This document shows positions 44,501 to 58,400 of a DNA stretch of 64,000 bases, piece by piece (positions within the stretch are counted from its first letter, which is position 1; each line of letters begins with the position of its first letter). Source of the stretch: Charina bottae (Eukaryota; Chordata; Lepidosauria; Squamata; Charinaidae); the NCBI GenBank assembly GCA_023362775.1, contig JALMGJ010000003.1, positions 54,475,416 through 54,539,415 of the forward strand, in the 5' to 3' direction. The notes beneath the pieces were generated by a model. The model saw nothing but the letters and a program-made list of their open reading frames with translations. It did no database searches and was not told the origin of the DNA. Position numbers and translations under genes: made by a program.

Positions 44501-47500
44501 ACACATAAATAGGTCAATTGGAATCTTTACATCATTTTGGTGCCCAGAACTTTTATTGAAACAAATGTTCCTTGGGCTGAGTTAAGACACCAGATATATA
44601 TTGGGTTAAAATACCAGCTTTTTCCAGCAGCACTTGCTATGTACTTATTGCAAATAGAAAGAAGAGATATTGGTACCATCACTCCTTAGGCGCTTGATTT
44701 CAGTACTAGTCTTTCTATCTATATTTACTTATCAAATCGGCTTAAGTTTCATTTGCCTCTCAAATAAGTACACACACAAAAGAAACACTGAACAGAGGTC
44801 TGAAAAAATGTGTCAATTGTCTCAATCCCTATATTCATTAAGAAATAAGCTGTTAATGTAGTCAGCTCTATAACTGATTTGCCTTGTATTTTTTATAAGC
44901 ATACATAGAGTAAAAAAATGCAATCTTATTCATTTAAAACTTTGTTTCTTTCATTAAAAAACTTTTAAGTTATTTGATTCAAACCAAGAAGAAAAAAGAA
45001 ACAACATTCACATAGTACATTAAGACTTAATGATTAAACTATGATTTGCTTTATGCTGTTTTGCTGAATAAATTACAATCTGCTGGATTCACACATCAAA
45101 CTAACCCATAAAACACAATGTACAACCACAGTGGCTTAGTTCACAGAACATATTATGCAAATATACCACATTATGGCTTAATTTGATGTTGGAACCAGAT
45201 CTGTGTTTTTAAAGCAAAATGGACACAACTACGGAATGGATTATCCATCCTATGACAGATCCCTTGTACTTCCCCAAATCTGCTCCAGAGCACTGGGAGA
45301 TTATCTGGATAAAATTTCAGGAGTGCTTCATTGGCATTTGCTGAAAGCCAGTATGCAATATTGAAATAGAACAAATTCCAATTTTATTTTTACTCAATAG
45401 GAAACGTACATTTTTATCATATAAATATAATTATGTCAGTAACCATACATTAGTACAGTGTTTCTCAACCTTGGGAACTTTAAGATGTGTAGACTTCAAC
45501 TCCCAGAATTCTTCAGCCAACTTGATAATGACTGGCTGGAGAATTCTGCAAACTGAATTCCACACATCTTAAAGTTCCCAAGGTTGAGAAACACTGCATT
45601 AGTATTTTATGCTTTCATATAATTTTACAAATAAAGCTGGATCAAATGGATTTTCATGTTAATATACTTGTTATTACATGACTAATTTCTATGCTTACTA
45701 AATTACTTTTGCCACGTTTATGATATAGGAGCCTTTTTTTACTGACATCTTCAACAAGTGGGTAGATAATAATTTATCTTAGTAATAAGCCATCTCAGTA
45801 TTGGCTGTTGTGGGTCTTCCGGGCTGTGTGGCCGTGTTCTGGAAGTTGTGGTTCCTAACGTTTCGCCAGCATCTGTGGCCAGCATCTTCAGAGGGCAGGA
45901 GCACAGATAGAAGCAAAATCTCTGTCTGTGCTCCTGCCCTCTGAAGATGCTGGCCACAGATGCTGGCGAAACGTTAGGAACCACAACTTCCAGAACACGG
46001 CCACACAGCCCGGAAGACCCACAACAGCCATTGAACTCCGGCCGTGAAAGCCTTCGACAATACATCTCAGTATTGCTTTGTAACAGTTCTCACAATCATG
46101 TCCATAGGTCTCTGAGCAGTTTTCTTCAAGTTTCTAAAATCTAAATTCCAGCTGTAATATGGGGATATTTTACCTCTAAGTTTCATTTCCATTTACTATG
46201 AAATGATTGATTTGTTCAGGCTCATTATTTTAAGAATAAATTTTCAATGCTTGTTTATACATTATTGGATGTATGGAAGTCAAATTACAAATAACGTTAG
46301 CCAACAGAATCCCATTTTAAAGATTCCTAAAAATATCAATTTGGATCACATCAATATGGTCCATGAATAAGAGCTTTCATCATGGGATGATTAATGCACC
46401 CCAAGTGATCCCTTTATGTGAACAGAAGAAAATTCTGTTCCATTCATGGAATAGAGCCAGGATACAAAACTAACAATGTTATCGCCCAAAAAAGAGTCAA
46501 GTCCAGTTAAGGTTCTTTTCTATGCCATTCCATAGATGTTGTTTCCCCAAAGTAGCATAAGCCATATCTATATTTCTAATGAAAAAAATAGGACTTACAT
46601 CTGTATTCAGCTCCAAGTCTTAGCATCAGTCGGATTGGAAAGACTTTAGCCCAAGGAGTCTCCCATTTCTGGATAAGAATCCCAAATAAATATGGTGGGG
46701 TGGGAAGCACCAAGTCCTGCAGTGACTGATACGCAGGTGTAACATATAGGAAACCACCGTGCTCCTTACTACTAAGGAAATTCTGACTGAAAAATGAGTG
46801 TCCTAGGTTGCCCACAACATTACCTACAAAACCAAAAGTATAGTTATTTTAGCGGCACATATACCATAAGAACGTAAACTGAAAATTGCATATAGCCCTT
46901 ATTCTGCTAATAATCATACAACAAAATTAATTATTTAATGTTAAAGCATTCTAATACTAAATTCCAATTAACAGCTGACTACAGCAAAAAGAAAGCAGTA
47001 TTTTTACTCAATTAACAATGATGCTTTATTTTTCAAACCTGATTCAGAAAATTTCTGCATATAATAATTTAATTTTTTCTTTCATTGTTTTCAACAATTA
47101 ATGAAATATTTACAATGTAAAGTCATACATGAATTGTAGACATACATAACAACTAAAAGAGACTTGCAAGGGAATAATAATGAATTAAAGATTTACCCTC
47201 CTGGCCTAACAGAGTAAGTCAGTCAGTGAATGCATGAATATAGTATTCAACTGTGCATATGCAAGCATCTTATTAGTATGCGTATTTAAAATGAATATTT
47301 AGGTTATTGAGCAGATTTAATAAACAAAAATGTAAGAAATAAACCACTCTTTAAGCTCTTCATTTTTAAAAGCCAATTTTTCACAAGGAACTAGTATTTC
47401 TTTATAAAGCTGCTAAAGCTTCACAAATTTTTCTAGTTAGCTAATCTTCCAATTAGAGAACTAATTCAAATCCCTTTAAAGGCATATGGTATATTATTTC

Positions 47501-49439
47501 TCCTTCAGAATACATTTCAGTGAAATACATTTGAATTTTCTGTTAAGTTACTAGGTTCATAAAATATACATTTTCATATACATAAAAATCATCACTAGGA
47601 AAGTAAATTTTATTATTGGTAATTTTTCACATATATGAAGTTTTTAATATCAAAAACCATTGCAGTATTTAACATCTCACTTGTATTCCAAAACAATATT
47701 ACTCCAGAAAGATTATTCATATATTTAGAAGATTTACAACTGAAAATGGAACCTGGGCCTCTTAGTATTTAGGGAAAGTAGAAAAATAAAATAGTAAGGA
47801 TTATATATGCCTAGATTATGAATAAATTCATTAAACTTGTCAAGATCTCCTGCTTTAGTCATCATACCTTAATTATTATTTCCAACAACACATTAACATA
47901 CAAGTCTAGCCAGACACTTAATAAGCTGGAAAACAAGAACTCCTACATACTGAAGTATACTTTGAAACTGAAGTAATTTCTGAGAGTTTATCCCTTACTT
48001 TAAAACAGAGAATAAAGGCCACTGCCTTCTTTTGGGATTCTTTTTCAACTTCCCACACTTGCCTATAACCCTGATAGCCTCCCAGGTCCAACACACTTTA
48101 GCTTTTGACTTCAAACAAGATTGGCTAGGCATTGCCACCCAGCTAGGCTTTAAGATACTAATGAGAGACAACTCATTGCAGTGGACTAAAAATAAAATAC
48201 ATAAATAAATAACCTTAACTGGTTACAGCTTACTGCAGTTTGGTATAGCAGACAGTGGAGGAAAGCTTGGCTGTACTGCAAGCATGCCTGCCACCAATCT
48301 AAAGTGATTCCCCCAGACCATTTAAGATGCACTGTATGTTCTATTTCTACCCACTCCAGCTGTGAACACCAACAATGCCTCCAAGGTCTTGTAAAACGCT
48401 GTGAGAAAAAAATCCCTGCACTATAGTGCCCAGCAAGAAGAAGGAAGACCTTCCTCATCTCCACTCTTAAATAGTGCCCCCTCCCCTCAAATATCAACCA
48501 GTCAATTGGTTTCAAGGCAGGAACTAACCTTCAACATAGCCAAATGGCAAATCAAATAGAATGCAGGCTGGCACTATTCTGAAATGCATCATATATTCAG
48601 GTAGTCCTGAAATGGCTCCACCTAATTTATGAATGGACATACACTATGGCAATTATTTCAAGGTGGATGCTCCCAACCACCTCAAATATTTTCATAATAT
48701 TCCAAATGTGCTCAGAACCTCAAAAGGCCTATTTAACAATTTAAGAAAGGGGCCATCAATCACCGTAGTTTTTAAATGGGCAATTCTCTTACCTGCCAAG
48801 GCATCTTGATAAAGTTGCACAAAGTGGTTAAAAATATCCTTGGGTAAGCATTTTTCATCAGGTAAACATTGGAGAAGAATTACTATTTCTGATTGGCCTA
48901 CTGCATGCATTCCCTTTGTAGTAAAGCACCAGCATTTCCTGTTCACATCTGCAAAAAAGAAAATATAATGATTTTGAAATATTAAGTGAATTCAGATACT
49001 ACAGAATGTTATTTGCTTGTCAAAATAGATATTTTATATGCATTATCCATAAGAGGTGTATACAGTATATGGATTAGGAGCACTGCACTGGATGGTCAGG
49101 AATTTATTGATTTACAGTATTTATGAATCACCCCAAACAATTAAGACATAGCTTTCCAAACTGTGTGTCGCGACACATTAGTGTGTTGCGACAAACCCCA
49201 GAAGTGCTGATGGTGCGTTGCCGCCGCCCCTGCGGCAGCGCACGCAGCGGTGGTGGCGCGCGCAGCAGCGGTGTGAGTGGTGGCGGCGGCAGCGCACCAT
49301 CAGCACTTCCAGGTTTTAGCGACACACGAGGCCACCGCCGCCATTGATGTGTCAACAACAGCGGGACTTTGGAAAGCACTGAATTAAGACTTTGAGTAAT
49401 GTATAATAAAAACAAAAAATAAAAACCACCACCACAATA

Positions 49440-49480
<41 letters not shown>

Positions 49481-52400
49481 CTATATACATTTAACTCTTC
49501 TTCCCACTGCTACTATTTTCAAACAAACTTGCAAAGTGCTACATAATATAATATTTCTGATCCAATCTGGCATCTTCTGCAGCACAAATTATGTGAAATT
49601 TTAAATTAAGCATGCTATCTAGTTGCACATCTAACAAATGATAGATAAAAATACAATTTTAACGATTTCATTATTATTCAGAACATTAAATGGAGATTCT
49701 TCTCTATTACATTATTGTCATATTCCTGAGCCAAGAAATCAATAGTACCAATATAAGCAGATTTTTACAATTTCTGAATGTGTCCCTTACCCACACCCTC
49801 CCCTAAAAAACCCTACAAACTTTTTCTCGACTTTGGCAAACAGTAGCTATTAAGAACCAGCCCACCATTACTGAAGAATAATTGTTTGCTAACAGAAATC
49901 TAACAACAGAGAAAATGTGTAATTGATGCATTATATATTTCCTATCTACTCAAAATAACGGGGACTTACAATTCACAATTTTAACCATGGATAATAAATT
50001 TGCATTTAAAACAAATACAAGAGGATCAGGGCCACCATCTTCCAGCTGTTGCATCACTGATATGTGAGATGGTTTTTCTTCTACAGTATAATCTAAAACA
50101 AAAAAGATTGTGTGTCATTTACCAGAAAATGTACAAGGTTTTATGTACAAGAATACCTATTATATTAGAATCATTGCATTAGAAACAGCAATTTAGGCTA
50201 TCAAATTCAATCCCCTGCTCAGGGTGGGGGGTGGGGAATCCAAATTAAAGCATTTGTAACAAATGTCTATCCAGCTTTTGCCTGAACAAGGTAGTTTGGA
50301 GTTTCTTCCCAACATTCAATTGAAATCTGTAAACAAGACCATTATATCAAGTCTTGTATTCAAAGACAATAAAGAACAAGTAGTTGAGCAGTGCTATCAT
50401 ACTCATCCTCCCTCATGAGCGTTTGCAAAATCTGCCCTTACTTACTTTGTATCCTGACATCCAATACAAGTATCTAAAGCACAGGGTTTGTATCATTACA
50501 TCATTATGCATGTTTTATCACTTGGTCCCGCTTGCCTCCTTCATAGAACCTATGCCCTCACGTCTTCTCAAGGCTAAAGATTCCTAATTTATTTAATCTC
50601 CCCCCATAGAATTTAGTTTTTAGTTCCCTAATCATCCTTATCACACTCTCTTAAGCTGTTCCAATTATGGTGCCCAAGCTGGAACTCAAAATGAGGTCTG
50701 ACCAAGGCAGAATTAAGAGGACTTTTCCCCATCATTTGGAAACCGTACTTCTGTCGATGCAGCCTAAAATTGCATTTACTTTATATTAGCCATATCACAT
50801 TGTTATCAAAGTGGTGGATAGCTTCTGCCTTTTAGGATCAACCATCAACAGTAAAGGAACAAGCAGACAAGACATACGCCTCAGACTAGCACTCAGTAGG
50901 GCAGCCATGAAGGCCTTGGAAAAGATATTTAAATGCTGTGATGTTTCTGTACCTACAAAGATCAGAATCATGCAAGCCATGGTATTCCCTGTGGCACTCT
51001 ATGGAAGTTGTTGTTTGTGTCAGCAGCTTTAGCTTCTGTAGTGAAAGGATTTGCCTCACAGTTGCCTGGGGATGCCCAAGGAGGCTCCTTTCATGTCCCT
51101 GTGATTTTTCCCACTGAAGTGGTACCTAATTTATCTACTCACATTTGCATGCTTTTGAACTGCTAGGTTGACAGAAGCTGGGACTGATTTTACTAATTGT
51201 TGGGTTTCGAACTGCCGAGTTTTCAGCCTTAATGGCTTCTGACTCAGCGTCTTAACCACTGAGCCACCACGGTCCCTTTCACTCTATGGAAGTGAAAGTT
51301 AAACTTTAAAGAAGCAGGACAGGAAGAGTACTGATGCCTTTGAACTTTGGTGTTGGAGAAGACTCCTGAGAATATCGTGGACAGCCAAGAAAACAAACCA
51401 ATGGAACATCAGACAAATCAACCCAGAGTTCTCACTCAAGGCCCAAATGGCGCAAATGATCCTACTTGAGACACATTATGCAAAGACCCAGCTCTCTGGA
51501 AAAGGCTCTAATGCTGAAAGGTGGAAGGAAAGAGAAGAGGATGACCAGCAGCAAGGTGGCTGGATTCAGTTACAGTGGCGATAAGTGCACCATTGGGAGA
51601 CTTGAGAGAACAGGTTATGGATGGATCGTATCCCCTATTTTATACCTATGTTTCTTATTTTTGTTTACTTGATGCAAACTATTATATTTGTGTCTGTTAA
51701 ATTTCATTTTGTTTTTTTTTCAGCAAAATCATTTTGAATGTGGTTTCTGTCTTCTAGAGCAGGGTTCCTCAACCTCAGCCATTTTAAGATGTGTGGACTT
51801 CAACTCCCAGAATACTCCAGCCAGCATTGGAACCCTGTTCTAGAGTACTAGCTATACTACCTAATTTTCTATGATCTGCAAATCTCGTAAGCATTTTCTC
51901 CAACTGTCCACCCAAATCATTTAACATGTTGAAGAGTACTGGATCCAGGTCTGAACTGCGTGACACTCCACTTGATCCCACACTCCAAATTGATGAGTTC
52001 TTGATCAGTTGCTGAGTACAGTTTTCAAGCTAACTATGGATCACCTAATAGTCTTCTGGCTCTGAAGATCTGAACTCATTCCAGATCAATAAAAGGAAAT
52101 GTTTCCCCTGCACAGTCGTGTCCAACTCTAGGGGCCGGTGCTCATCTCCGTTTGTTAGCCGAAGAGCCAGCGCTGTCCAAAGACGCTTCCGTGGTCATGT
52201 GGCCAGCATGGCGTGTGCGGAACACTGTTACCTACCCACCGAAGTGGTACCTATTCATCTACTTGCATTTGCATCAATAGGAATTCCTTAATTCTTTATT
52301 AAGCTCAACCTGCAAACCTATTGTTTCAACCTGTTGTGACACAGAAACCATTAATTAAGAAGGAAGGGTTGGTGAATCTAATACATGTAATCTACAAGGA

Positions 52401-55400
52401 AATAACATTTGGTCTTACATAGTATGAGACAGAGGAAAGCCTTTTGACCCAAGACTGACACCAAATATGAGAAAAATTATCATAGAATGCTTTGGCTATG
52501 AAACTGTATCAGTAAAACCAAAGCTATGAAGGACCTTTACACTGTGTGTGTTATAAAGAATATAATGCAAATATAATTCAAATATCTGTATTTTTTCATT
52601 TACTTATTTCATTTACTTATTTTTTCATAGCATTCATCACTCACCTCCTTTTACCCCAGTAGAGATGAGAATTGGAGGAAGCCCATCTTCTGGAATAAGA
52701 TTCATTGCACTGCCAACTGGACTTCCAACCTGAGTTATATTTCTCGAAAATGCAAGTGTATTTTCAGTCTACAAGATATAACAAACATCATTATGTAAAT
52801 GTACACTTACTCAAGCCCTAGTCACCTCACAGCATGACTATTGCAATGTGCTCTACATGGGGCTGCCCTTGAAGACCACTCGGAAGCTTCAACTGATCCA
52901 GAATGCAAGGCGCAGGCATTGATGAGCATGCCTTGTGACAGCTCTGCCAATGAGCTGCACTAGTTACCTGTATGCTTCTGGGTGCAACTGGAAGTGCTGG
53001 CCGTGACCTATAAAGCCCTATATGTCATAGGGCCTGGTTACTTGTCTCCCATGGTGTATCAGCCTGGTCAGTTCGATCCAACAGAGTTGGTGCACTTCAA
53101 GTCCCTTCAATTAATGCCATCTGTCAGGGGCCCAGATATGTGCCTTCTCTGTCATGGTGCTTGCCCTCTGGAACAAGATTCAGCCTGATATCCGTGTAGC
53201 TCCCACCTTGCTGGCATTCTAGAAAGCCTTAAAGACCTGACTGTTCTGCCAAGCCTTGGGTTAGGGTTCTTGGGGCCCCTGCCAGATTGTCTGTGGGTAT
53301 GGTTAACTAGATCCACCATCAGTTTTTGTTGTTTATTCTTTTATAATTACAGTATTTTGTTTTTATTCTGTTGGTTTTATTGTACACCACCCAAAGTCAG
53401 TTGGAATTTGGCGGTGTCTAAATTGAATGATTTAAATTAAATAAAACTTAATCTAATCTTTACTTTACAAACATAAGGTACAAACACAACAGTAGGATCT
53501 TATGTAAGAGGACCAAGACAACTAGTATTCTTATATACTGTATCTATAATCTGATAGAATCATCTTTCTTATACATGGATACAAATACAATTTATTTTTT
53601 CAATATATACAAAACACGATTTAGAGCTCCCATGAATGTTATGCTGGAAGAATGGAGGCCATTTTCATTAATTTCTCATTCCCATATGACTCAATCCTAT
53701 TAAGACTGAATGGCTGCAAGTGTCTGGGCCACCCAGATCTGGGGATATTCCATTTTTGACTATGGATGGGGTAGCACTTCCCTCAAGGTTGGTATGCAAT
53801 CTGGGGGTCTTCTGGGACTTGCAGCTCCTACTTGACAAGCAGATATCAGCAGTCACCTCACGGCTTGACTACTGCAACGTGTTCTACCTGGGGCTACCCT
53901 TGAAGACCATCCAAAAGCTTCAACTGTTCCAGAATACAGTGGCACAAACAGTAATGGGCATGCCTCGGTATGCCCATGTAACACCTCTGCTTCGCGAGCT
54001 GCACTGGTTTCTGGTTTGCTTCTGGATGCGATTTAAGGAGCCAGTTGTACCCTATAAAGTCCTACATACATACCACCTGTCTCCCATAACATCTGCCAGC
54101 TGATTCGATCCTGCAGTATTGGCGCGCTCTGGGTTCCTTCAATTAAACAATGTCATTTATGAGGACCCTGGAAGCGTGGCTTCTCCGTAGCAGGGTCTGC
54201 CCTCCCCCAAGATCCAGATGGTCTCCACTCTGCTGTTGTTTAGAAGAGCCACCAAGACATTATTACTGTATCATTATTATTTCATTAGATTTAGGTGAGG
54301 TAGAATAAGACCCCTTACTTCATCGTGCTTGCATATTTTACTATTATCTTTTATGTTTTATTGATTTGATTGTAATTTCTTTTTTTGATTGTTGTGAGCC
54401 ACCCAGAATTGTTGAGAGTCGGGCAGCATACATGTTTTTTAATTATTACTGTTGTTGTTGTCATCTCCCATGCTGCTTAAGTATTCCTCAACTTTTATGG
54501 AAGAAGTCTCCCTGTTTGAGGAATGGCATTTCTTTATCCAGCCATTGTTATATACTATTAACTATGCTGGGTTTTGTTTTTTGTTTTGGGTTTTTTTTTG
54601 GTGGGGTGCCTTTGGGACTAGAGCTCACAGTGTCCTGGTTTCTAGCCTGGTGTCTCAACCACTACATCAAACTGGCTCTATGCTGTATATAAGGAGATCT
54701 AAAGCATTTTCTTTCCCGTGCCATTTGACTAGTGCAATATGCTATATAATAAACCAGGGCAGTCATTCACCTCTTCTGGCAAAGTGTTGTTGCTTATAGG
54801 CTTGCTTGGATCATGTGATACTGCAAGTGTTCCAGTGGAAGTTGTTCCAGACACTGTTAATTTGGCTGCATCAGCAACTTCACCATTAGGTAAGATCCCA
54901 TCAGCAAACCAAACACGTCTTTGTTCTCTAGGCTGAGCCACTATGGAGAAAGATGAGATTAACTTTATGAAAGAAATAGATCCATGAGAAGAAGCGGAGC
55001 TAAATGCCTTTAATATACAAAACAGTGATACAGAAATATATAGTAGCACCTTTTCTAATGCAATCTGAACAATATTTATAAATGTTCCAAGACCACAATT
55101 AATCCAACAAATCTACGTATGTTACTACTTTGAACTACAGGTAAATTACGCAAATATGTTTTCATTATCACTCACACATATGCAAGATGACTATACAATT
55201 CCATGAGGTCAGATTCTGTGGTTTAAAGAAGAGGCATAATTATTTGTTGAGAAAACGCATAGTCCAATAGTAATTTGAAATCAGGTATTTTTGGCCTAAG
55301 CTAAATCTTATGATGTGACTCAAATTAGTTCACAAACAGGCAGAAATAACAGGATTGGCCAGGGAGGCATAACTTTTCAAGGATCCTTACCTTCAGTACC

Positions 55401-58400
55401 TGGATGCTTTAAGACTCCCACTGGTACCATAACAGTAGGTGGTGGAGAGTTCAGCACTCCAGAAGCCTGGACTTGCTGCAAGGGAGGAATGGTAGAACAG
55501 TATTCAGCAGGATTGTTAGGATTGGGGCTCTGACTAGAGGCACTCAGCATATTCTCCCAGGCTTGAGCTAAGAAAAGATAAAAATACAAAAGAGGCAACT
55601 GTTACCAAATAATAATAACCATTAAATTACTTCAATTTAATAGGTCATTGTTTTCCTTTTATTAGAAATACAGAGGTAGCGTTAGCCCAACAGCAAATGA
55701 ACTCATTAGCCATAGCAAGTAAAGATGGTGTTAAGGCAAACAAAGCAAGTAAGTTTTTAAGTTAGAAGACTTAGCTATTTCAGATTGCCAGCATGGAACT
55801 ATTATCCCTATGGAACTAGGATTACACAGCCAAGGCGGTTAATAACAGATTTTTAACACCAATTTTGCCAGATTTTTCAAACAACGCTTGCTGAATTATG
55901 ATTGAATTTGTCCTTATGTAGTCAAGCTTGCTACACATTTTTTTTCAATACTTAAACAGAGAAGCCACGAATTCAGAAGCTGATAAAGCAGAGGAGCAGA
56001 ACTTGAGGTGGGAGGGGACTAAAAACTGCATTTGGACTTTAGGTAGTATGGAGACCATATACGGAGAGTATTCCACAGAGTGCAGGCTACTACAGAGAAG
56101 GTGTGCTACTTCACCTCTACCTCAGGTCCCTCAAATTTCAGCAGGCATTCTCTAGATGTGTAGATTTGGCCATGGCATGGCAATGCCTGATATAGCCCAA
56201 TACTGTGCTAATTGTTACAGGAAACAACTAGAACTTTGAATAGAATTCACATCCTACTGGCAATCAACGTAACAACTTAATACAGGTGTAATTCAACAGT
56301 GTTTGGCTTATTCCTCTAGGGGCTTGGTTGCCTCGTTTAGTACCAGCTGTAGCTAGCTTCCAGATCATCTCCTAAGGCAGCCCCACATACAGCACATTGC
56401 AGTAATCCAGTCGGGAGGGCATCAGGGCATGAGTTACTGATGTCAATCAGTATATTCTCTTCGATTGTTACTGATGTCAGTTTAAGTGTGATTTTGTTTT
56501 AACTTAATTTCAAATGTAGTTAAATTGTTAAATTGAATCTATTTATGGTTCCACCCACTTTGGGTAGGTGAAATGAGTTAATATGATTATGCTGTGTGCA
56601 TTTAAATTTTTCTCTTTTTATCATTATTTGAACTTACAATTTAGTAACAATATCTGGGGAGATCTAGGAACTTCAGCTATAGGATCAGAGGGCAGAGATA
56701 ATGGCACCTGGGCTTCAGAATGTGTACTTTGTGATAAGTATTTTTCACTCTCGACAAATGTGGAAGATCTTTCATTAGCAAATCAAAATAGGCTGACAAC
56801 TAGATCTGTAAATATGTGGATCCAATCCAATCGCTATAGGCCAACATCTACTTGTATGACAAATGCTGTAGAAAATACACAGCCATTGCACTATTCCCTT
56901 TCTGGGTAAGCAACGTTACAGGAAGTGCAGAAAATGAATGAGAAGTAGTGAGCAAAAGAAATTAAAGGTAGGAGAGAAAAGGAAACCAAATAAAGCTAAA
57001 TCTAGCTTACACCACAATCATTTAATATACCTCTCCATTCCTTCCCATCCTTGCAAAAGATCCTGGCTTCCACTATGTCTATACAGTACACATTTTCTCT
57101 ATTGCCTTTTGTTCTTTAAACTTCCCACCTCTTTCTTTCTGAGGAACTTCATCTAACCACAGCTTTCTCAGTCTTCCCTCTTCTCCTCAACCCATTCACT
57201 TTCGCTTTTTCTTTTGTGTGTGTCTGATGTGATCTTCATTCCTCTCTCTGCATGGTCACTTACCTTTGCATTCAATCCAAATTCATTCAATACCCATTCA
57301 GTTTTAATCATATTTCTTCTTGTTTTACCATACACACCTCTTAAGTATGCCATTTACACAGCTTTCAACTTACCTTTGTGTTTCTCCTGACACACTCAAC
57401 TCTCACTTCTACAAAGTGGACAGAAACATGTTCTTGTACACAGCCATTTTCACCTCTTTTGACAAAAATCTTTTCATGGCAACACACTACACACTAGCCA
57501 CTACCTTTATATCCAACCTTTATGCTACATATCATTTTCAGAAATTGGAAAGTTCTGTGGTACCTCAATAGTGCATTCTAGGTATTGAATTATTATAGGT
57601 ATCATTAGGTATAGTTTTATTAAAATTACATCCAATATGAAAATAAAATAAACTGGACTGCACAACAGCCCCCACTCATATAATAGAAAGGCTCCGCTAA
57701 CCACAAAACTAGTGGAACTTGAATATTGTCTCAACTATATTACTTACCATTCATTAGTAACGAATGGCAAATTACACACACTCTGGCTTCCTTTCTATCC
57801 ATATATAGCAATTTGCATTTCAGACTACAGCACGCTGCACAGAAAACCTTAAGTAAAATAAGAAAAAAATATTTAAGTCACATATAACTAAAATCATTCA
57901 GACAGAATGCTCTATCTATATTTCCAAGAAAAGCATGTTCTAGTTTTTTCTAATATTAAAGTGCGAGAACATAAAACAAAATTGCTTAATACAAGTGTAA
58001 AAAGTCATTATATACTGTAGGTTTCAGATTGAGTAACCCTCCAACCAAAGTTTTCCCCACAGCAACAAGGCAAGATGGATTAAGAGATATTGATTGGCTC
58101 AAACTCCTCCAAGAGCTTTCATGACAAAGAATGGACTTGACCTTGAAATGGACTGTTACTTTTAAACAAAGCTCTTTATTCAATTGTATTATTTCAGAAA
58201 ATATTTTTAAGATGTAATATTATATATTGTTGACTTGTAATAAAGTTGAAAAATTAATTTATTTCTATGTTAAGATGGTCACTTGTGCAAATCAGAGTTC
58301 ATTCCAGGAAAGTTGACAGAAAAGTTCTGAAATGTGTTATTTTTTCTAAACCTAAAGCAATTTATAATTGCTTAAATATGATACAGCATATATACAACAC

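Noticed and set aside
51466..51672. 68-codon ORF as a gene
   Set aside because: Frame-shifted end of the RTE-type LINE fragment followed by CR1 sequence.
53720..54103. 127-codon ORF as a gene
   Set aside because: Reads as decayed L2/CR1 reverse transcriptase and has sister copies at 19560, 52806 and 59600.
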